From Caulobacter sp. NIBR1757 (GTDB taxonomy: Bacteria; Pseudomonadota; Alphaproteobacteria; Caulobacterales; Caulobacteraceae), in the NCBI RefSeq assembly GCF_027912495.1, contig NZ_CP115463.1, positions 558,001-622,000 on the forward strand: a stretch of DNA of 64,000 bases, in the 5' to 3' direction. The notes below the pieces were generated by a model that saw only the letters and a list, made by a program, of their open reading frames with translations, was not told where the DNA came from and made no database searches. Of the stretch, positions 33,819 through 42,669 are shown in pieces. A program made the translations under genes and the position numbers. Every line of letters starts with the position of its first letter. The stretch's first letter is position 1.

Positions 33819-35789
33819 CTAAAGCTGGATGTCGGCCAGGCTTTCGATCGACAGCACCACCGGCTCGTCGCTTTTCAGCGCCTCGCGGGTCTCCGCGGTG
33901 TGGGCAAGGGGGTCGGCATCGACGTAGACGCCGAAATCGTAGCCCGTGGCCTCGGCCAGATCCTTCACCGACAGCTGGAAGGTGCGGTAGGCGCCCAGGG
34001 TGAAGCCTTCCAGCGCCTCGGTGCGCGAGCGGTCCTCCATCAGCTTGCGGATCAGCTGCCCCTGGCTGAGGAGATAGGCGGTGGCGTGCAGTCCAGCGCC
34101 CTCCGCGTCGAGGGTCACCACCAGCTTCCAGAACTCGATCGGGGCCAGCGCGCCGTCGATCTCGATCAGATCCTCGCCGTCGTCGGCCGAGGGCACGACC
34201 GGACCGGTGAAGACGCATGCCCGGAAGCCGTGGGTGCGGGCGCTGTCCAGGATGTAGTTCTCCAGCCCCTGCCAAAGGGTCTTGCCCTGGTTCAGGGCGG
34301 AGTGTTGGGCGCAAGCGTTGACGTAGTGAAAGGTGTCGTCATTGGCGAGCTGGGCTTCCGATTCGTCGCCATTGGTCGACCAGTTGGGATCCTCGCGCCG
34401 CACCATGTGGCCGCGGTCGATCTTCAGGTCCTTGAAGTTGGCCGCCTTCAGCTGGATCTTCTCGTCGATCCGCCCGTCGAGGAACCACTGGTCGGCCTCG
34501 CGCTTGATCCGCACCGACCGCGCGCCATCGATGTTCACCGCGGTGATCAGCGGCATGCGGTGTTCGCCGGAATACTTGAGGCCGAAGTGGGTGTAGCGGA
34601 GTTCGTTCGGCTCCTCGGGCTCCGGCTGGGGTTTGGCCAGGGCTTCATTCAGGCCTGCCGGTAGCCCCGGCCATGGGGTCTTCGCCTTTTCCAGGAAATC
34701 GGTGTCGAAGCCCTTGCGGTCCTTGAAATGCCCGGCCGCGTGACGCCCATCTGCCTTGCCTTCGGCGCGGGTTTCGTTGCGGCTGAGCAGGCGGTCGCCC
34801 ACCGGCCGTTCGCCGGCGACGAGGGCCTTCAGGGTCACGACGCCAACGGCCGTATTCTGCTTGCCGTAGACGCCCGAGAAGTGGAGGCCGACGACCTTGC
34901 CGTCGTTATCCAGGCTGATCACCGGCGAGCCGGAATTGCCGCCCAGGCTGGTGCAGTCGTAAGTGAGCTGGGCGCCGTCGCCCAGCACCTGCATCACTCG
35001 GCCAGGCGCGAAGCGTTTCACCTCATAGAGGTCGCGGAAGTAGCGAGCCTGGTCGGAATCATCGTTGCGGGAGTCGTAGGCCGGGTAGCCGATCAGGGCG
35101 ACCAGTTCGCCAGGCGCCGCGGGCCGCTCGCTGAGTTCGAGGGGGGTCGGGATATCCGGGGCGGTCAGGCGCAGCAGGGCGACGTCGGCGCTGAAGTCGT
35201 CGGCCAGGTATTCGATGCCGCTGACGCGGACGGTGGCGCTGGTGTCGCCGGCCTTGCTGTCGATCTCCTCGTTGAAGTCGATGGCCGCGCCGCAGCGGGC
35301 GCCGCTGAGCGAGCGCAGGAAGACCGCCTGGCCGCCCGCCGCCCGCCGGGCGACGATTTTGGCCACGTGCCGGTTGGTGACCACCAGGCCCGAGCCGTTG
35401 GCCCGATCGACCACCCAGCCTGTGCCGCCCCAGCTCATGCTGGCGTTGAAGAACTCGATGCGGCCCACCGACGGAATCCAGCGCTCCTGGGCCTTGATCT
35501 TCACGTCGATGTCGGCGGGGAACTCGGTCAGCGGCTCGAGGACGACCTTCTGGTTGCGCACCAGGAGGGGCGGGCGGCCGTAGCGCTGGACGATGGCCTC
35601 CAGCGCGGCGACGCTGCCCACGGCGGACTCCAGCGTCGCCTTGTCTTGCGCCACCGTCGACAGCGCCGCGTTGGACATGGCGCCCTGCAGCGCCGGCGGC
35701 AACCGGCCCTCCTCGACCTTGCGGCGGATCGTTTCGCGCAGTTCCGGGGTCAAGCGCCGCTTGACGCTCTCCAGTCTTTCCTCGTCCAC
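33819..35789 (-). CDS. Trypsin-like protease fused to a DNA/RNA non-specific endonuclease
   Basis: A 656-residue two-domain protein without a signal peptide. A helical N-terminus is followed by a trypsin-like domain with an apparent triad His141 (VTNRHVA), Asp202 (SADVALLRL) and Ser286 (GGNSGSPVI). A C-terminal NUC1-type nuclease has the DRGH motif at 458-461 (KIDRGHMVRRED) and the following Asn-containing helices (YVNACAQ, LNQGKTLWQGLEN). GTG 35789 is supported by GGAGGTG. It starts one base after the STAND NTPase stop, so it is the last gene of a three-gene operon and probably its effector; the protease may also activate itself or partners. Confidence 0.88.
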   Translation of the reverse strand: MDEERLESVKRRLTPELRETIRRKVEEGRLPPALQGAMSNAALSTVAQDKATLESAVGSVAALEAIVQRYGRPPLLVRNQKVVLEPLTEFPADIDVKIKAQERWIPSVGRIEFFNASMSWGGTGWVVDRANGSGLVVTNRHVAKIVARRAAGGQAVFLRSLSGARCGAAIDFNEEIDSKAGDTSATVRVSGIEYLADDFSADVALLRLTAPDIPTPLELSERPAAPGELVALIGYPAYDSRNDDSDQARYFRDLYEVKRFAPGRVMQVLGDGAQLTYDCTSLGGNSGSPVISLDNDGKVVGLHFSGVYGKQNTAVGVVTLKALVAGERPVGDRLLSRNETRAEGKADGRHAAGHFKDRKGFDTDFLEKAKTPWPGLPAGLNEALAKPQPEPEEPNELRYTHFGLKYSGEHRMPLITAVNIDGARSVRIKREADQWFLDGRIDEKIQLKAANFKDLKIDRGHMVRREDPNWSTNGDESEAQLANDDTFHYVNACAQHSALNQGKTLWQGLENYILDSARTHGFRACVFTGPVVPSADDGEDLIEIDGALAPIEFWKLVVTLDAEGAGLHATAYLLSQGQLIRKLMEDRSRTEALEGFTLGAYRTFQLSVKDLAEATGYDFGVYVDADPLAHTAETREALKSDEPVVLSIESLADIQL

Positions 35790-35790
35790 G

Positions 35791-38700
35791 TCACACCTCC
35801 ATCAGGTTGTTGCAGATCATCACGGCCAGGGCTGGCGCGAAGGCCGACGGGACCCCTCGCCGCAGAAGCAGGGCGACCATCGTCTCCGGGCCATCGGCGG
35901 CGTCGGGCCGCGGCAGGGTGAGACGACCCAGGAGGGTATCGAGCACCGGACGGCCGTACTCACCCTCGGGATTCCAGGCTTCCAGCTGCGCCAGGCAGGC
36001 CCATCGCAGGTCCGACTCGGCCAACAGCTGGCCGGTCCGCTCACGCATGGTCTCGTCTGGTCGCGGCCGTCCGCGCCAGCGGGCCGGCGTCGCCGTGTAT
36101 CCCCAGGTTCCGGCCATGGTCCGCCGCCAGCGCTCGGCGGCGCGGGCGATGAGGCGCAGGTCAGGATCCCGGCGCAGGAAGGCGGCGGCCTGCGCCCATT
36201 CGGCGAACAGGCCGATGTCGGCCAGGTCGGTGATCGGATGACCGCTCTTCATGGCGGCGTTGGGGCCACTGAGCGAGGGCGTCCTCAGCACCCCGGCCAC
36301 GGCGGCGCGGGCCTGGTCCAGCAGTCCGCCATGACCGTCGGCGAGCGCCAGGTTCGCGGCCAGGGCGGCGTAGGGGTTGAGGACCGCCAGCAGTCGCGCA
36401 TGACCCCGCACGTCGAAACTGGGCAGCCGGTTGAGAATGCGCTGGCGGCCCAGGGAGACCGCCATCTCGGCCTCCGAGGCGAAATGGTCGTCGATCCATA
36501 GCGACCAGGCCGCCGCGACGACATCGACATCCTCGCGGCTGGGCGCGCGGAGGTAGGGCCAGTCGTTGGTCGATGGACGCAACAGGAAGGCCACTGTCCC
36601 GTGCCGGGCCCCGTTGTCGCTGGCGGCCACGGCGGCTTCCACCAGCGCCTCGGGAGCCCCATGGGCCTTCAAGGCCGGGCGTAGCATCCGTGGCGAGAAT
36701 TCGGCCCGCATCTCCAGCCGCGCCAGCGCCAGCACCGGGGGCATCGCCTTCAGGTCCGCATCGCCTTCGGCCAGAAGGTCGCGCTCGTTCAGCCAGCGCC
36801 GGGCCTCGGCCCACCGCCCGGCCCGCCAGAGGAAGGCGCGCACGGCGTCGGCCGCGTCGGACAGCGGATCCAGGGCGCGCGCCTCGAGCACCCGGTTGAT
36901 GACGTCCTGGCCTTCCTGCCAGTCCTGCCGCTCGATCAGCGCCTGCACTTCGCGGGCCAGGGCGGTGTCGTCGCCCATCTGGACGCCGGAGGCGCGGAAG
37001 GCCTCGGTGCGCCGGCCGCCGGCCTGCAGGACCAGGACGCGGGCCTCGTCCGGCAGTTCCGACAGCATCTCCTCGTCGATGAGAGAGGCGACCTCCGGGG
37101 CCAGGGTGACCGGCGCTGGCCGGGTGCGCATCAGCTGCAGCCGGTGATAGGCGGCCTCGGCCTCCCAACCGGGGCCTCGGGCGGCGAACCAGCGGGCGGC
37201 GGCTTCGTCGATGCGGGCGCACTGGCTGGGCGAGGTGCGGTAGAGGAGCGGCAGCAGCAGGCCGCGCATATCGGATCGGTGCTTGATGAACCCGGCCGCG
37301 TCGGGGTGGGGATCGACCAGCCAGTGGTGGCTTGTCAGTTCGTCGAACAGCCTCGTCGCCGTCGCCTCCGTCATCCCCTTCAGGCCCAGCGCCGGCGCCA
37401 GCACCTCGAGAATGACGGCCGGGCTGAGGCGGCGCACCACCAGGCCGGGATGAGCCAGCTTCTTGAGCATTGGATCATCGATGCGCGAGAGCAGGAAGCG
37501 GTAGAGGAAGGCGGCCTCCACCGCTTTGCCGCCCTTGCGGCGCGGCAGGTTGGCGGCTCCCAGGCGGCGGACGATCTCGGCGGCCAGCCTGAGCTTCAAC
37601 GGGCTGCCGTCGGCGATGGCGAGGATGTCGGAGACCGCGCCGGGCGGGACATCCAGCCGCTTCAGGAACGCCCTGGCGGCCTGGTCCTCCAGCCCGGGCA
37701 GAGTCAACGGCGTCTCAAAGCGGTCCTTGCAGCTGTCGAGGGCGTCGCCACGTCCGCTGGCGATCACCCGCAGGGGCGGAAAGCCGGCCGTCAGCAGGTC
37801 GTCCAGCCAGTCGAACAGGGCCCGGGGGTGCGTCTCGCCCCGGCCGCGCAGCACCTCCAGCGTGTCGAGCACAACCAGGGCCGGCCGGCCCGATGCGGTC
37901 GCTACCTCGCCGATCTTGCGGGCCAGGTCGAGGGGCGTGACACCGCGGCGGGAGGCGGACTCGCCGCCTCCGTCGGTCGCCGCCGCCTCCAGTCGAGCGG
38001 TCATCAGTTCGCTCGACCCGGTGGTCAGTTGCTCGGCCACTTGCCGCGCCGCCTCCATGGTCAGCCCGACCCGGTCGGTAGCCTCCAGTCCGGCCCGGTC
38101 GAAGTCGAGCCGCAAGATCAGGGGATCGCACCCGGTGCTGAATTCACGAACCGCCTTGGCCATCAGCGAGGACTTGCCGATGCCCGGTGCGCCAGTGATG
38201 AACAGGCATCGCACCGGCGGCGCAGTGAACGGCTTGTCGAGCCAGGTGGCGATGGCCAATCGCTCCTGGTCGCGGCCGTAGAAGCCGCGCTCGTCGACCT
38301 TGTCCAGCCGTTCACGCCGGTCCAGTTGGGATATTGCCGAACGTGCCGCGAAGAGCAGGTCCTTGGCGGGCGCGAACTCGCCGGCCCAGTTCAGGGCCAC
38401 CACGATCCGCTCCAGCAGGCGCCGCGGGGTCGGCCCCGACACCGCGGCTTGCACGGCCTCGCGCGAAAAGGGGCCCAGACCCTGCAGGGCGTTCAGCAGG
38501 TCGCGGGCGTCGTCGCCGAGAGGCTGGTCCCGCCGGCGGGCGATGGCCGCCGTCAGCTGACCGGCCATGGACAGAGACCGCAGGACAGCGATGCGCTCCG
38601 TGGTCCGCATGAGCCAGTGGCCGCCGGTCCCGGGCGGACTGGTGTCGCATTCCACGGCCAGGCGCGAGGCGACCATAGCCACTTCGCCCGGGTTGGCGGC

Positions 38701-38805
38701 CAGTCCCTCTGGCAGGGCGTCCAGTGGCTCGAACGGCCCCGACAGGGCGGCGTAGACCTGGGCCGATTCCATCGGCGTTTCGAGCCCCTCGGCCACGGGC
38801 GTCAT
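35791..38805 (-). CDS. STAND-type NTPase with helical-repeat C-terminus
   Basis: About 1004 residues from ATG 38805, which overlaps the upstream gene by four bases. A helical N-terminal region of about 170 residues precedes the NTPase. The NTPase has Walker A GAPGIGKSSLMAKAV at about 205-219, Walker B ALVVLDTLEVL with Asp314, and a sensor segment RVIASGRGD, all typical of STAND ATPases that oligomerise on sensing a trigger. The C-terminal half is Ala/Leu/Arg-rich helical hairpins resembling TPR-like sensors. It is flanked in the operon by two trypsin-like proteins, so it probably gates their activity (inference). Confidence 0.87.
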   Translation of the reverse strand: MTPVAEGLETPMESAQVYAALSGPFEPLDALPEGLAANPGEVAMVASRLAVECDTSPPGTGGHWLMRTTERIAVLRSLSMAGQLTAAIARRRDQPLGDDARDLLNALQGLGPFSREAVQAAVSGPTPRRLLERIVVALNWAGEFAPAKDLLFAARSAISQLDRRERLDKVDERGFYGRDQERLAIATWLDKPFTAPPVRCLFITGAPGIGKSSLMAKAVREFSTGCDPLILRLDFDRAGLEATDRVGLTMEAARQVAEQLTTGSSELMTARLEAAATDGGGESASRRGVTPLDLARKIGEVATASGRPALVVLDTLEVLRGRGETHPRALFDWLDDLLTAGFPPLRVIASGRGDALDSCKDRFETPLTLPGLEDQAARAFLKRLDVPPGAVSDILAIADGSPLKLRLAAEIVRRLGAANLPRRKGGKAVEAAFLYRFLLSRIDDPMLKKLAHPGLVVRRLSPAVILEVLAPALGLKGMTEATATRLFDELTSHHWLVDPHPDAAGFIKHRSDMRGLLLPLLYRTSPSQCARIDEAAARWFAARGPGWEAEAAYHRLQLMRTRPAPVTLAPEVASLIDEEMLSELPDEARVLVLQAGGRRTEAFRASGVQMGDDTALAREVQALIERQDWQEGQDVINRVLEARALDPLSDAADAVRAFLWRAGRWAEARRWLNERDLLAEGDADLKAMPPVLALARLEMRAEFSPRMLRPALKAHGAPEALVEAAVAASDNGARHGTVAFLLRPSTNDWPYLRAPSREDVDVVAAAWSLWIDDHFASEAEMAVSLGRQRILNRLPSFDVRGHARLLAVLNPYAALAANLALADGHGGLLDQARAAVAGVLRTPSLSGPNAAMKSGHPITDLADIGLFAEWAQAAAFLRRDPDLRLIARAAERWRRTMAGTWGYTATPARWRGRPRPDETMRERTGQLLAESDLRWACLAQLEAWNPEGEYGRPVLDTLLGRLTLPRPDAADGPETMVALLLRRGVPSAFAPALAVMICNNLMEV

Positions 38806-40640
38806 GACCCGGCTCCCGTCAGGGGCGACTGGGACGGCGGGCCGGGCGGCAGGGCCAGCAGACGCGGCTGCAGCCGGCGGCTGACCTCCGCCCCCATCCA
38901 TGGCCGATAAAGACCGCCGACCTCGAGCAGTCCGTCCAGGGCTTCGTCGGCCAGTTCGTCGATCCGTTCTGGGCTGGCGGCGGCGCGCAGGCCGTCGATC
39001 GCGCGCTCGATCAGCAGCTTGACGTCAGGACGGGAGAAGCCGGTCAGGTATTCCATCATCAGCCCCGGCGGCCCTGGGGCGCTGTCGGCCTCGAACCGGT
39101 TCTGGAACTGGGCGCCGGGCATCTGCACAGCCTCGTAGCCGGCGATCACCAGGCGCAGGTTGTCCGCGCGAAGCGCCTGGTCGATGAGGGCCCCCATGGC
39201 CCATCGCGCTTCCTCGCCAAACAGCACCACCGGATGGTCGAGGAACAGCCACAGGCGCGCCCCGGCGTTGCGGGCGACCTCGTCCATGGCCATGACGAGG
39301 CGACGGGCGCGGTCGGCGACCACGGCTTCCGGCTCAGTCTGGCCGGCCCCGGCCCCGTCCCGCGGGTCCGGCGCGGCGACGGGGAAGCCGGCTTCGCTCA
39401 CTCGCCGCGCAACCTCGCCGGGCAGATCGTCCACCAGGCCGTCGAAGCCTATCCGCACCACCCGCGTCGCCGGGCTGCGGGCCGTCATCTTGTCCAGCAT
39501 CTCGTAGCTGAACGGCAGGCCCGACTGATCCCTGAGCGCGTCCGCGCGCTTGATCCACAGGCCTCGCACCCGGCTGGCCGGGCGGCTGGCGGCGGCGTAG
39601 GCCGTGAAGAAGCTGTCGCGGCCGATGACCAGGGGGGTGTTGGCGGTGCCGTCCAGCGACCACAGCACGTTCGGCACGGCGTCGTCGGCGATGCGCCGTA
39701 GCAGGTCCTGGGGAAAGCGGTTGAAGGGCACCATCCGGCCGCGTGACGGGCTGGCCCGACCCTGGTGCACGCCCGCAAGAGTAAGGCTGGTGTCGAAGCA
39801 GCCGCCGCCGGAGGAGCCGCCGGCGCTGACGGCGTCATGCCCCCAGCGGGCGGTCAGGCCCTTGATGCGCGACAGCTTGCCAAAGGCGAGGCCCGAATAC
39901 TTCCCCTCCGGAAAGGCGATCAGGACGATCGCCCCCGGGCCCTTCCACGGCGCCGCCTGGTCCGGGAGGGGCGCGAAACCCAGCCGGATGCCGACCGACT
40001 CCTTGAGCGGGAGCAGGGCCAGATCGTCACGACCATCCACCTCGGCGTCGTTCTCGGGCAGCTTTTGATTGTACTCGCGGCCGCTGCATGGGGTTTCGAA
40101 CAGGGTGGGCAGCCCGGCCTCCAGCCGCCGACCATCGGCCAGTTCCACTTCGATCTGTCCCGGCGGCGCCGGCGGATCGTCGGGCGCCGCACCGGCGATG
40201 ACATGCCAGGCGGTCAACACCGAGGTCGGTCCGACCAGGAAGCCGGACCCCTTCGGCTGCTGGTTGACAAAGACCTGACAACGGAAGGCCCGCGCCCGGC
40301 TGATGAAGGCCTGGGTGGGCTCTTCCGGGAAGGTCAGGTCCTCTATGGTGATCTTGCCGCCGGCGGCCGCCACGACACCCTGGCCCAGCAGGGCCAGGGC
40401 GAAGTCTTCCAACAGGTTCTGGCCAGCCAGATACTCGGCCCAGTATTGGGACAGGGGCTTCTTCATCACCGCGGCCGCCACCTTGATACCGTCCTGGTTC
40501 GGCAGATCGTTCTCGCGGCCGACGATCATCGCCGCCCAGGCGAGCGCGGCTTGTTCGGGGTGATCGTCGATCACCTCCGCCATGGTGACCGCGTCCCACA
40601 CCGGCGTTGCAATCATTGTGCTCGGTGTATCGTCCGCCAT
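38802..40640 (-). CDS. Trypsin-like protease with degenerate NTPase-like C-terminal region
   Basis: About 612 residues. A helical N-terminal adaptor-like region covers about 1-95. A trypsin-like domain follows with His146 (VLTAWHVI), Asp206 (GRDDLALLPL) and Ser277 in GGSSGGG. The C-terminal 250 residues contain a Walker-B-like strand (RLWLFLDHP) and a sensor-like strand (LRLVIAGYE) but no recognisable Walker A, as expected for an inactive STAND module. ATG 40640 has only a weak AAGG site; an in-frame ATG at 40661 is an alternative. It is first gene of the minus-strand operon, coupled to the STAND gene. Confidence 0.83.
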   Translation of the reverse strand: MADDTPSTMIATPVWDAVTMAEVIDDHPEQAALAWAAMIVGRENDLPNQDGIKVAAAVMKKPLSQYWAEYLAGQNLLEDFALALLGQGVVAAAGGKITIEDLTFPEEPTQAFISRARAFRCQVFVNQQPKGSGFLVGPTSVLTAWHVIAGAAPDDPPAPPGQIEVELADGRRLEAGLPTLFETPCSGREYNQKLPENDAEVDGRDDLALLPLKESVGIRLGFAPLPDQAAPWKGPGAIVLIAFPEGKYSGLAFGKLSRIKGLTARWGHDAVSAGGSSGGGCFDTSLTLAGVHQGRASPSRGRMVPFNRFPQDLLRRIADDAVPNVLWSLDGTANTPLVIGRDSFFTAYAAASRPASRVRGLWIKRADALRDQSGLPFSYEMLDKMTARSPATRVVRIGFDGLVDDLPGEVARRVSEAGFPVAAPDPRDGAGAGQTEPEAVVADRARRLVMAMDEVARNAGARLWLFLDHPVVLFGEEARWAMGALIDQALRADNLRLVIAGYEAVQMPGAQFQNRFEADSAPGPPGLMMEYLTGFSRPDVKLLIERAIDGLRAAASPERIDELADEALDGLLEVGGLYRPWMGAEVSRRLQPRLLALPPGPPSQSPLTGAGS

Positions 40641-41187
40641 CTCAGGCGCCTTGTTCCCCATCCCTGAAAACAACCATAACGCGTTTTATGGCCCCCTTCC
40701 AGCCGCTTAAGGCGCCGAATTGCTCCGAGCCGCAGGGCGGCGGCCGCGAGAAAAGTGACGCCGACGCTAAGATTTTTTTGGGGCTGGGAAGCCCAGGGAA
40801 AAGCAGTCCGATCGGGCTCATGCGGCGAGCTCCTGCGTATTCTTCGAGACTCCAGCCGGTTGGGCCGAAGCGTCAGCATCCGCTTGGCGGTGAGCTCCCC
40901 CTCGCCTGTGTTCGCGGGGAAACCGGACTGCATCAGCGACGCGCGGAGACGCCGTCGCAAAACGGGCTGGAAACCCGGGCGAAGCTCATCGGTGCGCCTT
41001 GCCTCTGACGTGAAACCTGGTCTGGCGTGTTCCCGAGATTTACTTGGCGCATTGAAGCAAGGTTCAATCAGACAAATTGCTTGTTGAGGTGGTTGTAGAC
41101 GCTTCGGGCATTGGCGTAGGTTGTTGACTTGGACAGGCAGTTTTGACCCTGATCCCACAGCCGGGCCGAGAATGGGGGGCGCGCCTG
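40641..41187. other. Divergent intergenic region between the two halves of the island
   Basis: About 550 bases that must hold promoters for both operons. It is patchy in composition, with an AT-rich start including a run of seven T and a small hairpin GGGCT-GGGA-AGCCC just after it. Possible open frames on either strand have no convincing ribosome site or family resemblance. TTGACT near 41130 could be a -35 element for the plus operon, but I see no matching -10. Confidence 0.4.
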
Positions 41188-42669
41188 ATGGCGGACTCGA
41201 GCAACACCGACGATATCGACGCCCTCGCCAAGGACCTCGACGCCTACTTCCGCGAAAGAATTCTCGAGACAATCGTGGGGGGAGCCGGGGCGGCGATTGA
41301 GGTCTCGCTGCAGAAGTACGAGGAAAACTCCAGGGCTCAGTTCGACGGCTTGGCGGAGACTCAGGCCCTTCAGGCCGAGGGCGTCCAGACCTCGCTGTCG
41401 GGCCTGCGTTCGGACGTCCTCGGGATCAAGTTGGTGATCGAAGACGCAATGGCAGCGGCCGCAGCCGCCGATGGCCGGCGCGAAGACCAGCTGAACGAGC
41501 TGGGCCGCAGTATCGCCCCGCTAGCCACGGACGCGTCGCGCGCAGCCAATGACATGGCGGAGGTAAAGGCGGCGCAGTCTGCCCTGTCCGCCTCGGTGAC
41601 GACCCTTGCGACCCGGCTGGAGGACGCCTTGGGCGAGCTGCGGGCCGCTAGCGAGACCGCAGCGCGGGCACAGCAGGCGGTAGCCGGCGAACGCAACAAG
41701 CTGCTCGATGAACTGTCCAAGATCTCAACGGCGATCGCCGCCCTGAAAGTGTCGGTCCACGCCCTGGAAAAGCCGGAGGACGCCGGGCGCGTTTTCACTG
41801 CAGACCCGGTGGCCGTCGCGGAGTCGGCCGGTCCCGCTCCAGAGGTGTTCATTGCCGAAACCCCGATCCGGCCTGACGATCAGGATGGGGATTCGGCGGA
41901 AGAGCCGCCCGAAAATGAGGTCGAGGCTGACGTCGACGGGAAATCCGAAGGTCAGGCTGATCCGCAACCTCAAGGTCAGAACGAAAACCCAGAAGGCGAG
42001 AAGCGGAATGCTGCTTCCGTATCGATACCGCTGAAGATCAAGGCCTTGTTCGAGCACTACGTGAAGGGCCCCCGAACGAGGGAGGCCGTGATCAATCTGG
42101 GTAAGTTGGCGTTTCTTGGCGCGGTGTTGGCCGGCTTGTTTCTTCTGACCGCGCCGAGAACAGCCGGGAAGAGGCAGGAGTCGGCAGCTCCGGCGGCCGC
42201 GGCGCCGGTTGCGATCGCCGAAAAGCCGGTAGATCGGGGCTGGAAGGCGATCCGGGAAGACAGCCTGCTGGTCGGCATCTGCCAGTCGGCGGCCCCGTGC
42301 GCCACGTTCAATGAGGCCTGGGAGAAGGCGACCAGTCAAAGTCCCTCAAAAGACTACGCCATTTTGCGGAAAGCGCTCAACCAACTGCGCGAGGACCGGG
42401 CCGAATGCGACTATGCGTTGGTCGGGCCGAGCGCGCCCTACCAGGCGGACGTCAAGGCGGCGTTGGCCGCGGCGGCCGTCTGCCTCAAGGAGCAGGACAA
42501 GCTCCGGACGGCCGAGCCCCCTACAGACGTTGAGCTCCGTCTGGTCACCGAAGTCATCCTGGGCGCCCTGGAGGCCAAGCCGGAGGCGGCGGTCGATGGC
42601 CAGGGGGCGGCAGCCGCTGGAGGCGGCGGAGCAGCCGAGGCCGGACTCCGGCAGGAGCCGCTGAAATGA
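41188..42669 (+). CDS. Coiled-coil membrane protein, first gene of the plus operon
   Basis: About 493 residues. Residues 1-195 are strongly helical, with heptad-like Ala/Leu/Glu spacing typical of a coiled coil. An acidic, proline-rich linker covers about 205-275. One transmembrane segment lies at about 304-322 (LGKLAFLGAVLAGLFLLTA). The C-terminal part has three cysteines (ICQSAAPC, AECDYAL) and would be periplasmic if the N-terminus is inside. No known family. The stop overlaps the next start (ATGA). Likely a sensor or scaffold joining cytoplasmic and cell-wall parts of the system (inference). Confidence 0.75.
   Translation: MADSSNTDDIDALAKDLDAYFRERILETIVGGAGAAIEVSLQKYEENSRAQFDGLAETQALQAEGVQTSLSGLRSDVLGIKLVIEDAMAAAAAADGRREDQLNELGRSIAPLATDASRAANDMAEVKAAQSALSASVTTLATRLEDALGELRAASETAARAQQAVAGERNKLLDELSKISTAIAALKVSVHALEKPEDAGRVFTADPVAVAESAGPAPEVFIAETPIRPDDQDGDSAEEPPENEVEADVDGKSEGQADPQPQGQNENPEGEKRNAASVSIPLKIKALFEHYVKGPRTREAVINLGKLAFLGAVLAGLFLLTAPRTAGKRQESAAPAAAAPVAIAEKPVDRGWKAIREDSLLVGICQSAAPCATFNEAWEKATSQSPSKDYAILRKALNQLREDRAECDYALVGPSAPYQADVKAALAAAAVCLKEQDKLRTAEPPTDVELRLVTEVILGALEAKPEAAVDGQGAAAAGGGGAAEAGLRQEPLK

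Noticed and set aside
40613..41272. Frames on both strands in the divergent region of the island
   Set aside because: Basic low-complexity products, poor starts, and they would block the promoters needed for both operons.
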